From positions 16,459,655-16,523,654 of the forward strand of contig CAMZMU010000096.1 in NCBI GenBank assembly GCA_947311845.1: a stretch of DNA of 64,000 bases. Direction: 5' to 3'. How positions within the stretch are numbered: the stretch's first letter is position 1; each line of letters opens with the position of its first letter. This stretch comes from Poa pratensis (taxonomy: Eukaryota > Streptophyta > Magnoliopsida > Poales > Poaceae). The notes under the pieces were generated by a model that was given only the letters and a program-made list of their open reading frames with translations, searched no databases and was not told where the DNA came from. Of this stretch, positions 10,295 through 23,153 are shown one piece after another. The position numbers were made by a program, and so were the translations under genes.

Positions 10295-13200
10295 TGTAAC
10301 ATCCCAAATTTATAATAAGAATAAATAAGACCCAAAATTCAGAACCAACAAAAACTTTTTGAATTATTTCACTAATGATTGTGTTTTCCTTTATATTGCT
10401 ATGTTTGACCTTGTGTGACTTGAGTTGACTGGTATGTTGTGTATGTAACTTGTTTGTTTTGAATGCATCATCCTTGTGATTTCTGTGATCTTGATCTTGT
10501 GGTGTTGTTGATATTGTGTGTTGTTTGCTTGTGAGGATAAATTCCTCAACTATGCTTAACATTAAGATAAACCACCCTGACAACAATATTGGAATGTGAT
10601 TTGAACAAACACAAACCCTTTAGAATTATCCACACCTAAGTTAAATTCCTAAGTTGGGAAATAACTTTGATAAAAGTTCTCTCCCTGTCTATTCCTTTAT
10701 TTTATGGAAACATTCAGAACTTCCTTATTCTAGGAATGAGATGAATTGATAATCATCTCAACCCCATCTCACTCCCTCCTCAAGTAAACATAATTTTCAA
10801 ATTAAAATCCACCTCTCAAATTATTCCACCAGAGGAAATTAAAGTCATAAGTAAAAATGCTCTAAATAAATCAATTCCACTTCCTAATTCCCTATTTCTT
10901 CAAATAATTAATTTCTCTATGACAATATAACTTATTTGAAGTCATCATATTTGTCAAAGCATTTCCAAGAGTTCAACACAATATTTTATCACTTGTTTCA
11001 AATTATTAAAGAAATGTAATTTAGTAATTACCAAAAATGACCTATTTAAAACCTATGAACAAAAATGGAGCAAAACATTTTATTTTGCAAAACCAATTTT
11101 TGTGAAGCTTCTACATGTAGATGGGAGGCTACTTGAATTTTCTCAATTTTTTGTAAAATGTTTAAGCACCCCAATTAAATCACTGAAAACCTACTGGTTT
11201 TAAAAAGGGAATAAAAGAATTAGCCGAGGACCTTTCTGTGAGAGGAAAAAGAAGTTCAGGGGGCGTTTTGCAAAAGCTTCGTTGACCTCCTGTAGCTCCA
11301 ATGCCGCACGGCACCCCACCGTGCTCCTCACGCCGACGACGCCGTGGTCCCCTCCCCCTGCCTCACGCCTCGCCCTGGGAGGATAAGAAGCACGCCACGC
11401 CCTCCTCTGCTCCCTCACTCGCTCACTTCTTCGCCTCACTCTCCCTCTCCATTTTCTCCACCACAGAGCCGAACCAAGGCCGAGCCGCCGTCGCACATCG
11501 CCGTCGCTGGAGAGCGTCCCTTCCAAATACAAGCGCACCAGGAGGTTCACCGCGTCGCCCTCTCCATCCTCATCCAAGGAATCGACGCGGGAGGCTGTGA
11601 ATCGAGCTGGCCGTCCTCACTTTCTTCCTCTCCGGCCGCCGCCTTGCGAGCAAGCTCGCGAGTGCCACGGGCCCTCATTCTCCGCCATTTGCGCATCATT
11701 GAGTTCCCCTTGCTCTTCTCCCTCTCATGCACTCCTCCCTTTTTCCCAGGGAACACCGGGGCCGCCGCGCCGTCCTCGACTTGCTCCGGCCGTGCCTCGC
11801 CGTCGTTGTGTCGAGAGAAGGAGGAAGAAGGCCCGTACCGCTTCGTTCGCGCACATGGGCCTCAAGCTGGGCCTCTCTCTGCGCTGCTCAGCCCAGATCT
11901 AGCCAGATCCAGCCCACTGACCTTTTTTTTTCTTAGCTTGTTTATTTATCTTTTTGTAGATCTATTTCTAGCACTCTGGATTAAATCGTTTAAAAAAAAT
12001 TTAAATGCAAATCTGGCCAAACCAAAAATCACAGTAGTAATGTTATAAGTTTAGAGACGTGTGCAACTTGCAGATCTGAAAATTATGAATTATTGTAGGT
12101 TTGATAAATGTTTTCTTATCACTGATCTGAAACACTGTTTTCTTAATAACTTGAGTTTGGTTACTCAAAAATTTGTGAATCAAAATGTTTTAGAAAGCTC
12201 TTCGCATTACCTTTCAGTAGAAATTGGTCTCATGTGTTTTGGATGTTTAAAACAAAAGTTCTATTGATTCTTGTAAACACACCAGTAGCACTTTCATGAT
12301 TTTTGTAGATTTTTGTGAAATGATTTTTGGAGTAAATCCAATTGGATTGTCTTCTATATGTATAGGAGAACATATCCCTAGCATGGCATGATTGTTTGAT
12401 GTACAGAACTCCCTAGGTGCAATTTTTAGTAAAAGTGCTGTTCTGCCACTAATAAAAATGAATTAGATAAATTGCTTTTAGTTAGGAAATTGTGGGTTGT
12501 GCTTATTGTTGATTGTTGTGGTACTGCCACTTGTGTGTTACTGATCCTTAACATGTTAAAATATGTCAGTACTGTTAGTAACCTGTGCTATGATTGTTTA
12601 TTTTGTTGTTAGATTAGTTTTGTGTGAATACATTTTTAAATATGGCTAGAATGAATCTTATAAAGAGTATCTTTAACACTAAATAATTCCATATCTCAAG
12701 ATTCATGTGTCCCAAATAAATCAAACTCAAATGTTCTGGAAAGATTAGGAAATTGTTAATCCAACATAAGTGGTTTCATCTTATTTAGGTTAATAATAAA
12801 AGTACACTCTTTAAAATGCCACAAGAGGTTTAAAACACCATAAGAATTGTTTCTGGAGTATATTGGTCCAAATGACATGAAACCAATTTTGTTAGCTTAG
12901 TACTGCCATCCTTTAGCTCCCCTAATTTTGGTAGATTTAATTGAGCATCTATTATATAATTAAAACACAGGATAACCAATGGTGGAGATTTGTCACCCTA
13001 ATTATTGCAGATCTCAACGGTTCAGATCTTTGGACTAGACAATGAAGGAACTCCACGTGGGATGCTGAGATTGTAAATCGATAGTGAACCGTACGCAATA
13101 CAAATACTAATTCGTGCAGCCTAAAAGGGAAAGTAATAAATTGGTACAGCTTTTGTCTCGCAGATGGATGCACGATTGGGAAGTACAAATAGAGAACGTA

Positions 13201-16200
13201 CTCTATAAAAACACCGCATGTTGATGATGAAAAGAGAACGTGTGATCAAATCAAATTAGGCATCAATGACGGCCCGTCGTGGCGTCGTCTTCTCTGTCCA
13301 AATCATCAGAAGGCATCGGCGTTTTGTTCGTCATCAAAGTACCTCTCTACAAGGACATGGCAGAGAAGGTGCGATCGATTCCTGTCCGGGTAATCTTGCT
13401 CGCTCGCAAAAAGCAAGGCCGGGCGACCGGCCGACGGCCTCGCTCCGCCACATCCGGAACTAGGCAGCACTCCACACACGGAATCGTTTTGTTTCTCATC
13501 TAGCATGCCAGGAGCAGGTGCGCTTAATCTGGAGGCAATCTTGCTAGCATCAACAAAAAGCAAGATCGGACAGCCGGCCGGCGGCATCGCTCGGCCAATC
13601 CAAAATCGGTCAGCCCTTCACGCTAAGCCTAGATCATGGTGGCTATCAGGATCTGCGTGGCCGCAAGACAAGAACATGACATCTAAATCGAACAGATTGG
13701 TTGGAGTACAAGAGCTGGAGACAACGAGTTCGGGGGCACAGTTGTTAGTGAGCAACCACCATGTTGTACTTAATAGAGCTGAACAATTGATTATCCAGTT
13801 GTTGCATGATGCAAGGATCGATACTGAGATAATAAGATCATAGAAGTGGACATGTTATGGTGCCCCGTTCGTGAGAATAATTGCTACAGTCTTTTTTTCC
13901 AGGGAGGAACACGTATCCACTACTGAATTTATATTGCTTATTATTTGTTCCTCCCGGTTCCTATGGTGCTGCGTTCTTGGCAAAAAAAATGGTCTGATCT
14001 ATCGATTCTGTAATTTTGGTGAGTGTAAACTGAATGGATGTTATTTTTAAATAAATCCACCACTGCTGCCATTAAATTTTCTAATACTTTTGCTCAGGTG
14101 AATCCTTGATTAAAGATTGGTTCATAAAATTGCTGATGTTTACGCTTACCACCTACTAAAGCTTATATCCATGGTTCATGTAAGACATTACAACCTTTGT
14201 TAGCATTCTTTATTTTTGCAGGTGTCATGCACTTTTAGATAATGCTTGGTGGAATAATAGGATTTTAGTAAATTACTTTGGGAGAAATTCAGGTACCATT
14301 TACTTCTTGCATATTTATTCCTATTTCCTTAAAACAGTACTTCTGATGTTCGTATGTCTGCAGTGAAACAATAATATGTGGGTTTATTGGTACTGATCTC
14401 TCATGTAAAAATACGATAAAGGATCAGAGTCAGGAAATGTAGAGAATTTTTTTCCGCCGTGATTATTTGGTGCATGTCTTTGATTTCGTCTTTTGTTTTG
14501 CAGGGAGGATGTCTTTGATTCAAACAAGCCGGATGTGCTTTATGCTGTTTCTGTTCGACATATTATTGGCAGCGAACTCTTCAACCGCACAACACAAGGA
14601 ATTCTAGCCTATAGGTTTACAAGATGGAGAAATATTAGTCTACAATTTATGGACCAGTGTCGCTGCCAGGGTCGCCTACAATTCCTCAGCATAAAACCTC
14701 CAATGTGCTCGAGAAGGCGTGGATTGCAACATCACGATGACGAATTCGACGACAGGGATCTCACGGTAACAAGCTTGACAAGCATACAAGGAACTATGAG
14801 TCTACGATGGCCCCAGCATAAAACCTCCAATGACTCGAGGAACGAGACAACGAGTCTCCATGTGGACATTGTTCTGGCGAGAAGTAACATGGTTGGAAAG
14901 CCATGGATGATTTGGGATGCCGATAGAAATCATTGTTTGACTGCAATGCAACAATTCGAATCGAATAGGATTCTCCTCATGCATTTGCAACCACGTGATT
15001 GCATGGTGACGGTAGGCAGACACATGCTGGACGTTTTCCAGGTAAGTCAGCCCATACTTGGAACGATCTATCTATCTCAAATGAAAATCGAACTTGCTAA
15101 CTTACCTTTGGTCCACATTTGGAATTTCACATAGAGAGTATACTTCCTTATCCACCGTTACTGTTTAAAACTGATTAATCTACCCCCATTATAATCTTGA
15201 ATCACTATTAGCGGTGCACATATTCCATCGTAATATGAATACATCTACATGCAAAAGTATATTTTTAAGATAAAGATGCAAAAGTATATAGGCCATTATT
15301 TTAACTTTTACTGGTGGGATCTGAAATTCTAATGCAAGTGATATGTACGTTTAAGGTCTGAGGCCGTGAAGAACTCAAACTGCAAACAGACATCAGTTCG
15401 GTTCATGCATGCAGGGGAGTTGAAAAAAGGGAAAGGTACACATTGTACTGTTACATGTAATGGAAGACCAAAACATGCCGCCAGATAGGTGCATGCATGT
15501 TAACAGGAAACAAGTGCATGCATGAACTGACGTCTAAGTACATGCTAAGGGAAAAGGAACGAAGAGGAAAATAGGATGGACTGGATCGTTTTTAAGGTAC
15601 TCCACCACCAAACGGTTCACTAATCACTATGAAGATGTAGTTTGGTCAATCTGGGAAAAAATTATAATACAAGACAAATTTAGCCGACCAAATGTGTAGG
15701 TCATTGTGCGAAAAGATAACCCATTGGTGGGTATAAGCATGCAACAGTTGTATCAATATGCATGAATTTCTAGGAGAGTTAGTGTGTGTTTTAGCAGTCT
15801 TAGATTAATAAACAGATATAAATACAGTACATTGGATGTACAAATAACTTACGTGACTGCAGTAAGCTGAACATAGAGAAAAGAAAATAGAAATGGCATA
15901 TAACCGATAGAAAAATGGGTTGTTAAAATTTTTCTATGATGGCAAGAGGATGACACTACAAGTTAATTTTCAAGAGATTAATGTATGGATCTAATTGTTG
16001 AATGATTGTATAAGAAAAAAATTGATAGAAGTAAACCAAATGCACAAGGGGAGTGGAGTGGTGAACACTAAATATTAGTATGATCTTTGTGTTCTGCATA
16101 ACAAGCGACTGGTCATAATGCCTTCATTGTTCTACACCATGTACCAAGGACTAGCACGATGACTATTTTATCTCACATATGAAGGACTTGACAAAAAACT

Positions 16201-18892
16201 AGGTTACTCAAGTATTTTAATGTTGAATTTCTACTGCAAGTATTTTAATGTTGAATTTCTACTGATGTTTTTTATGTTGAATTTCTATTGCTTGCCTTTT
16301 TTATGTGTTTTCAGTGGGTATCTAAAAATTTAGATTGACACGAAATATGACATATAAATATATATAATCACACAACCATCATATATGATAAATCTAGCCG
16401 CGCAAATGCGCGGGTCACCCAGCTAGTTATTAATTAATTGGCATTAGATTAAATATTAGAAAACCTTTCTGGACTAAAACAATTATAAAAAAATAATGGT
16501 TAATCCAAATGGGTTAGGACCAATTTTGTTAGGTCACATTTAGTCAAGGTTAGATGCCCCTAAAAGGATTTGATTTTTGGATAAAAATAACTTGAGTTGT
16601 AGCAAAAACTTGATTAAATAGTTTCTGTAATAAAACAATTGTGTAGGGAGTTTAATAACTCCAAATGAATCAAACCCAATTGTGTGGTCTTCTACACATC
16701 AGTAGCTTTCTGTAGAAATTTAGTTTGTATTTTTGTGACCAACAGAACCCAAGTTATGCAATTAAACATGCACCACTAATTTCTGCCATATTTAAGGCCT
16801 AATTAAATAATAGTCAATTCAATTAAATTGAAATCAAATTGTGTTGCTTTGTGTGTGCAGTAGCTGTGTGTGATGCTTGAGAGTTGTTGTGATGCTTGAT
16901 TGAGTAGTTTAGTAGTTGTAGGTATTGCTTGTTCATGTTAATGTCTTCACCTTCACTTGGTGAGATATTTTGGTTTACAGATAACTTTTGTCTGAAGTAT
17001 TTCCTATTTAAATAAAGATGCTTAATCACAACTTTAACCATATCCTTATAAGCATGAGTAGCGTGGTGATTGCCCAACTTGTTTGTTAAATGATAGTCTT
17101 CCCTCTTGATTGTGTTTGTTAGTATTGCTTGATGCTGTTGTTGGAGTGTCCTACTGTGTGTTGATTGTGTTCTTTTCTTTTTGCGGCGCTAGATATAAAC
17201 GTTACCGGGGGATCGTTGGAAAGGATTTATTGAAGAAGGGTCGGAGTTTATTTCTTTGATCAGTGAGAAGAAGTCCAGGGACATCATGCTGAAATCAGGC
17301 AAGCTACTTCACTGAGCTTGCATTTATATACATCTACTTTGATCACATGAGTTTCACAAGTATCAAAGACTTTGAAAACCATCTTACAACTACAAGAAAA
17401 CTATTTTTGCCACCCTATGTAGGAGTTTATGGTAGTTATCTAAAACTATAGGATGGAAAAACAATGTTAATTCAAAACTCCTTTGAAATTACTTGGATGA
17501 AGATGAAATGCCGAGATGTCGGCATGGAAGTGAAGAAGGGTGAAGAAAGTTGTTTATGAAAAATGCACATTGTGTCCTTGTACTTACATCCCCAGCCAAA
17601 AATCTGTGCGACCACATTTACCCACATATGGGAAAGGGCGTAGTCATATAATTTGCTCGTGTTAGTACTGGATGCCTCAATAACGAGGATAACCTCGTTC
17701 CATGAGGGGATGGTCTGAGGACCTACCCCCTGACCTGGGTCCTCTTAAATGAAGTCTACCGGTAGCCGGTATGAACGTGTCGGAGAAAGAGGATTGAAGG
17801 GCTCCCTTGGGTCCGCCGGGCAGAACTACGAGTCCTCACACTTAGTTTCTGAGGATTTAAGTGTCGATGGAAAGTATCGTAGAGGCAGGGTCCTATACTA
17901 GCATGCGCAAAGGACAGACTATGGCCGGGAACTCAACTTCGCATACCTCTGGTATGGCGGGACGTGGCTGACACGATGAGTGACCGGATGGGTGTGGGAA
18001 AAGCGTACTACCTCTGCAGAGGGTAAAACTATTCGAATAGTCGAGTCCTCGGATATGGACAGTTGGGAAGAACTGCTAAGACCATGTGCAAGTTTTTATA
18101 AAACTTTGAGTTTTGGAAAGGAAGTGAAGGTGACGTTACATACCTATACCAATGAGATGGTATGAGGTTGTTGAAGATGATTGGACCAGGCTGCGATCTG
18201 GTCGGGAAAAAGGAGGAGTTTTAGAGAAATAAACAAAAGGATGATTTTCGGGAAAATGTTTTAAAAGGAACTCTTACCTTTTTCAACAAGCATCTATTGT
18301 CGGGGAAACGTTTAAAAAAAAAAGGATTTCTTACAAAGGAAGATTTATAGGAAAAAGATCTCAAGGCCTTCTTTTCTTTTTCAACAAAGGCTAGAGATGT
18401 TTTCTAAAAATACCAGGCTTATGAAAAGTTATAAAATTCTTCCCACCTTTTTCAATAAAGATATAGAGATGTTTTAAATAAAGAAAAGACTTATGAAATA
18501 AAAAAATAAAACTAGTGCATGCTCGTCCGGGGTAGTTTGCGAGTACAATCAAATGTACTCATATTGGTTTCGTCCCTGGCTATTGTCTTAGCCAGACTTT
18601 AGAAGAAGAGCAGTCCAAGAAGAGGAGTTCACTGGCGTCTTTGCGAACTAGGGCGCTTCCCAGTCAGCTGCCTGTAGGGTTAAGGCAAATGACTTGGGCT
18701 CCACGTTGTATGGTGATTTCCGCTGCAAGTACCTGTTGAAGCTGATCACTTCCATCAAGTAAGTAAATAAACTCGGTATGTATGGATGTTCTTTGGTTAC
18801 CAGTTTAATTGTGCTTCAGCGACGCACTGATCACGGGATCGCTGATATGTAGGCACAAGGGGATTTCGGACGGCTAGTCCGGGGTCCTCACA
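10295..18892 (+). mobile_element. Probable solo LTR (Sukkula-size), split by a Helitron
   Basis: The unit begins TGTAACATCCC and ends CCTCACA, with a perfect 5-bp duplication CAAAA at 10290-10294 and 18893-18897. Without the Helitron at 12948-16426 it is 5,119 bp. No gag, pol, primer-binding site or internal repeat of its own ends was found, so it reads as one very long LTR left by LTR-LTR recombination. The Triticeae gypsy derivative Sukkula is known for LTRs of about this length, but the family name is inference. GC-rich 11280-11900 and the 17165-18890 stretch are ordinary parts of the unit. The short ORFs in it show no known domain. Confidence 0.75.
12948..16426 (+). mobile_element. Non-autonomous Helitron (3,479 bp)
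   Basis: Inserted between A (12947) and T (16427) with no target duplication, as Helitrons do. The 5' end is TCTATTATATAATTAAAACA. The 3' end has a perfect 6-bp-stem hairpin CCGCGC-AAAT-GCGCGG at 16398-16413, then nine bases, then CTAG. Removing it rejoins the host LTR cleanly. No Rep/helicase gene is present. Exon-like pieces occur, such as an acceptor TTTTGCAG before 14503 that opens a frame running to 15134 (QFESNRILLMHLQPRDC and others). I cannot name their source. Confidence 0.92.
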
Positions 18893-19070
18893 CAAAAGGT
18901 CCCAATTTAAGATAAATTTATTTCCTCCAAAAGAGAACATAAATGAGTCCTTAGAAAGAATAGTTGAAAATTTGAACCATAAGAATAAAAGGACCAACGT
19001 AGATAAGTTTTCTTAAGAACCAAAACCTTCTAAAAAATCTTATAAAAATCTTTTTCAAATGACCCCGTTA

Positions 19071-19797
19071 GACTATCTCCACTTGGGGCGCCAATAGGAC
19101 CGTCAATAGTCCTATTGGACGCATCGGACGAAAATTCTCGTTCACTCGCGGCCTTACATCCGGCGCGGCCCACTATATCGACTCGCGTGCCCAACCCACG
19201 CCCTCCCCGTTGGGAGTCGTTTGGGCGCGACAGACGAAACTTCGCGCTTTGGCATGTTGGGTTCTGACGGGTGGCTAGCCGTGTCATTGACGCGGTCCTG
19301 GTCAGACGGCTGGTCGCCCGAACTGAAGGCGGCGCCGGTTCCCGAAGCGCCCACGCCGCATGCTTGCACGCGGCGACAGCTTTAATGCGCGGCGAGACTC
19401 TCTCCGTTAAAAGTAGACGGAGTTGCCCGGATGATGCGACTGCAGGAGGCGATGCGAGACCCGGAGACCGACCCCGAGGACCCCCGCGGGCTGAGCGCGG
19501 TGTTCCAGGACTCGATGACGACGTGTCGCCACCATCAGACAGCGAGACCATGCATGGCGTGGTCGCTGAACAAGCACATCGAGATTACCGGGACGCCCTT
19601 CTTCGACCTCATTGGCGACGACGACGAGTCACGGCCCAACGGGCAGTAGACCAGAATTAGATTTAAATTCGTTCAAATTTATAAAAAAATCTACACAACT
19701 GAATGAATTTCATTATGTTTTGAGTTCAAATATGGATTAAATTTTTTTTGGCTTCGTGAGTGGGGACACAATTTGGACGCCCCAAGTGGATATGCTC
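19071..19797. mobile_element. Non-autonomous TIR element, possibly Harbinger-like
   Basis: The two ends are inverted: GACTATCTCCACTTGGGGCG on the left against GAGCATATCCACTTGGGGCG read from the right. TTA precedes the left end, but TGT follows the right, so a clean duplication is not seen. The GC-rich core holds a short frame ending HIEITGTPFFDLIGDDDE at about 19575-19649, probably the residue of a transposon-associated or captured gene. Confidence 0.65.
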
Positions 19798-19908
19798 TGT
19801 GCTGTAAATCTTTGGAGAGAGACTTGGGTGGTATGGTAGAGTGGATATCTACGGATACTGAACAGTACGGTTGCAACGTTGCAGTGCTTCAGACTTGCTA
19901 GCTTGTGA

Positions 19909-20635
19909 CCCTCTCTCCCCGTCACTGTTCGAGTGAGGCGAAAAGCGATTTTTGGACGCCCACCGCCGACCCACCGCGTGCTCGCCGCCGCGCCGTGGGA
20001 TTCCTCTCCTCCGCCGGCCGCTTCGGCGGCGGGAGGGTGGGGGATCCCCGGTGCCGGCTTGTACAGATGGTAGGGTAGGGTGGTGTTCCCGCCGGCGGCG
20101 CCCTGGAGGGGTGGTGCTGGTGGTGGGTGTTTTGGCGTCGGCGGGCTCTCCTCCGGCGGTGGTGCTCCATGGAGCCCGGCGTCTGCGCGCACGACTTGGT
20201 GGAGCTCGAGGCCCGGCGTGGCGCTCGAGTTCCTCTGTTTCCCCCCCAGATCCGCGGTGGCGGCGGATCTGGCGGCCGGAAACCAGTGCTGGACGAGCTT
20301 CTCAGCTCCTTCCTGCGGCGGATCCGAAGGCAGCCGTGGCAAAGCGGCGTGGTGATGCCGGGGGGACGTCTGCCCTGGCTGTTCATCGACAAGAACTCCG
20401 TCGCGGTGCGGCGGAGAGGCTCGGCGGCGTCTCTCAAGGGATTAAATGCTCCCAGGCAGTGGCAAGGTGGAGGTCGCTGCTCTTCGTCTTCATCGCCGGC
20501 GTAGCTGCGGTGCTCGGTGCCAGCTCTGGCTTCTCCTCTACGTATTTTCCTGTTTGTACTGTATTTCTACTATGTACTGTGTACGTGGTTCTGTGGTGAA
20601 TATACGTGGAAGTTGGCTGTGTCAAAAAAAAAAAA
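19909..20635 (+). mobile_element. Poly-A retroposed GC-rich sequence with 9-bp TSD
   Basis: The unit ends in an A-run at 20624-20636 and is flanked by AGCTTGTGA (19900-19908 and 20636-20644), the mark of target-primed reverse transcription by LINE machinery. The first 550 bp are very GC-rich and the last 80 bp AT-richer, as in the untranslated parts of a cereal LINE. No reverse transcriptase or other known domain is visible. It could be an internally deleted LINE, a processed transcript or a large SINE-like family. Confidence 0.7.
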
Positions 20636-20644
20636 AGCTTGTGA

Positions 20645-21239
20645 AGTGTCATGAGTCATGACACATCATGGGCATCCGGCTCATTTTGCTTCACTGGTTG
20701 CAGACAGACTTTTGTATGCATGGTGTGACTCGCTCTAGGCCTCTGTCTAGTTGCTTGTGTCTTTCGAAAAAATAGACCATCAGTACTTGCTCGTCGATGT
20801 GACATGTGTGATGGAGTATAGCAGTGCAGCCGTGCCAGGGTTTCGCAGCAACTCCGGCTTATTTCACGGGCCGAATCGTCACCGGGCTTTCGAAAGCACG
20901 CTTGTTCTGTTCCCTTCCCGGTATAGAACTATGGATTTGTTCGCTAGCGGTTGGACGCGCCTTTATGGTTGGACAAGGCGTCCCGCGGGGGATCGGATCC
21001 TGACCATCTAATTAACCTTCGCTTGTCTCTCCCGCGGGTACTCTCTGGAAAAGGGGTCAACGCACCGGAATCCCAACCCCACCCATCAACTCAGCGCAAA
21101 GGAACCACACCGACGCGAGCCGACAGCTCGCACAACCGCCGCCACCGCCTGCCGCTCTCCGGCGAGAGATCTCACCGACAGGCAACCTCGGCGAGCATGG
21201 CTAGCAGCACCGCCGTCATCCATTGGCAGCTCCGGTGAC
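20645..21239. other. Intergenic, nothing recognised
   Basis: A small palindromic patch around CATGAGTCATGACA at 20650-20664 and mixed unique-looking sequence. No gene or element ends identified. Confidence 0.4.
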
Positions 21240-21560
21240 CGCTGCTTGTAGCAATGTGGGGCTTCGTCCGTAACTCCGGTGACCACAGCCAGCAGCACCA
21301 CCGCATGTCGCGCTCACAGCGCTGCCGCTTCCTCCTGTAGCAACGTTGCCCTTCGACGGCAGCACCACCGCCTTTCGCTTGTAGCAACTTGGGGCTTCGT
21401 CCGTAGCTCCGGCGACCACGGCCGACAGCACTACCGCATGTCACGCTCTTCCTCCTTGTAGCAACATTGCCCGTCGACGGCAGCACCGCTGCCCGCCGTT
21501 TGTAGCAACTTGGGGCTTCGTCCGTAGCTCCGGTGACCACGGCCGGCGCTCATAGCGCCA
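21240..21560. repeat. Minisatellite-like repeat, unit 120-133 bp
   Basis: The string GGGGCTTCGTCCGTA(G/A)CTCC recurs at about 21257, 21390 and 21510. Each copy is preceded by GTAGCAACNTTG or GTAGCAACTTG and followed by GGTGACCAC or GGCGACCAC. Three imperfect copies are clear. A looser GTAGCAAC/GGCAGCACC pattern runs on to about 21730. The minus-strand frames over it are by-products of the repeat. Confidence 0.65.
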
Positions 21561-22390
21561 CCGCTTCATCCTTATAGGCTGTAGCAACGTTGCCCGTCAA
21601 TGGCAGCACCGCCGCCCACCTACGGGAGCACCACCTCCCACCGACGGTAGCACTACCGCCCACCTACGGCAACACAACCTCCCACCGGCGGTAGCACCAC
21701 CGCCCACCTACGGCAGCAACATCTCCCACCTACGAAAGCACCACCTCCCATCGGCGGTTGCACCGCCGCCCCCGCCCGGTAGCAGCACACCCACGACCCC
21801 ACCGCTGGTAGCCGCGCTTCGCAGCACTTGCAGCACCACCAAGCCTGCCCTTGCAACATCCAAATCCGGTCTCGCCACCGCTGCCCCAAGCACGCGCCAC
21901 CGCTCCTCGAGCACTGGTGCGCCACCACGCCGTGGCTGGCAGCTGCGCCGGGAGCCAATAGCAGCAGCGCTGGGTACAGGGAGAGTGGGGGCAGGAAATA
22001 CGTGAAGAAAGGGCGTCAATGGAGAGGGCCGTCGGCATCAGCCTGCACGGCGCGGGGATGGCTGCTCGCTGCTCTCGTGTGAGCGGCGGCGGGCCGTCGG
22101 CGCGTTCAGAGAAAGGGCGATTGTTGGAGAAGAGGAGCCTGGTGCGGGGCGCGGAAGAGATAAAGATTAAGCAGTGACGGAAACGAGTAATGAAGAAATC
22201 GTGGGCCCGCTACTTTCTTGCCACGATAGTGACACGCGGCGCACGTAGGAGGCGGAGGATGCGCGTGTCCAATCCCCCGCCAGATTACAAGGTTTTTCAT
22301 TTATGGTTTGCCTATAGCCATCGTCAAACGTTGTCCATCCAATGACAGGTTCTTTCAACTGCTCTAGCCGCGGCAGTGCACTATGCCTAG
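21561..22390. other. Repetitive GC-rich stretch, element type unresolved
   Basis: It continues the CACC/GGCAGCACC-rich pattern to about 21950, then GC-rich sequence to 22300. The texture is like the interior of a cereal Mutator- or CACTA-type element, but no matching termini could be found. Confidence 0.35.
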
Positions 22391-23153
22391 ATTCTTTTTT
22401 ACAAATATTGTCCAATCGTATTGTCAAAAGTGACCCCTCTCAATTTTATTATCAGAACTGACCTGACGGAAGGCTACAAAGACGATACCTGGCAAATCCC
22501 GCCAAACGAGCTGGCGGGAGGGGCATCCCGCCATATGGACTAGCGGGAGGGGCATCTCACCCTTTCTATTGGCGGGAGATGGTGGGACCCAGCACTGTCA
22601 GATTGCGAGAGGTGCTGGCCACATGCGACAGGTGGTGGGGAAAGCTTTCCTTCCATATATGTCCATCGAAAAAAAATTACATCATAAGAGTTGTGGAAAA
22701 CGGCGAGCTCAATCTACTCGTGAAATGAAATTTAGGAAATTTCAAACGGTATACCAAGTGTCACGAATTTGATAAAGTTGGTCTAAAAATGGTGTAAACT
22801 TCGATCCGAAATTAAGAAGTTATCGTCCACGAAACTCGAAATCGATGACGAGAATGAAACCTACTCCTCGACGGACACATATTTCGTGTACAATTTTTTT
22901 GGAATCGGGATATATTCGTATGAGATGGAGTATGTCTTCATCGGGTCCCGCCACCTCCCGTCAATGGCAAGGGGGGATGCCCCTCCCGCCAGTTGGTACG
23001 GCAAGATGTCCCTCCCCTATCAGCTCGTTCGGATGGATTTGTCAGGTGTTGCCTTTGTAGCGTCCCGCCAGATCACTTTGACAACACAATTGAGAGGGGG
23101 TCATGTTTGACAATACAATTGGGTAGAGGGTTCATGTTTGTAAGAAAATCGAA
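22391..23153. mobile_element. Foldback element with arms of about 200 bp
   Basis: The two ends are long inverted copies of each other. Left 22391-22600 pairs with right 22940-23153, including CCAAT(C/T)GTATTGTCAAA, TGACCCC(C)TCTCAATT, GCTACAAAG, AACGAGCTG and GGCGGGAGGGGCATC. Several GGCGGGA motifs repeat within each arm. The core of about 340 bp is AT-richer. No coding capacity, and no clear target duplication was found. Best guess is a Mutator-type or foldback MITE. Confidence 0.7.

Noticed and set aside
11200..12048. Overlapping Arg/Ser/Pro-rich frames on both strands
   Set aside because: They are open in several frames at once in GC-rich LTR sequence and match nothing known.
14493..15134. 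213-codon frame in the Helitron as a stand-alone gene
   Set aside because: It begins at a TTG overlapping a splice acceptor and has no domain. It is better read as captured exon material than a gene.
21172..21958. Minus-strand cysteine/tyrosine-containing frames around 21.2-22.0 kb
   Set aside because: They are translations of the GTAGCAAC minisatellite, not a protein.
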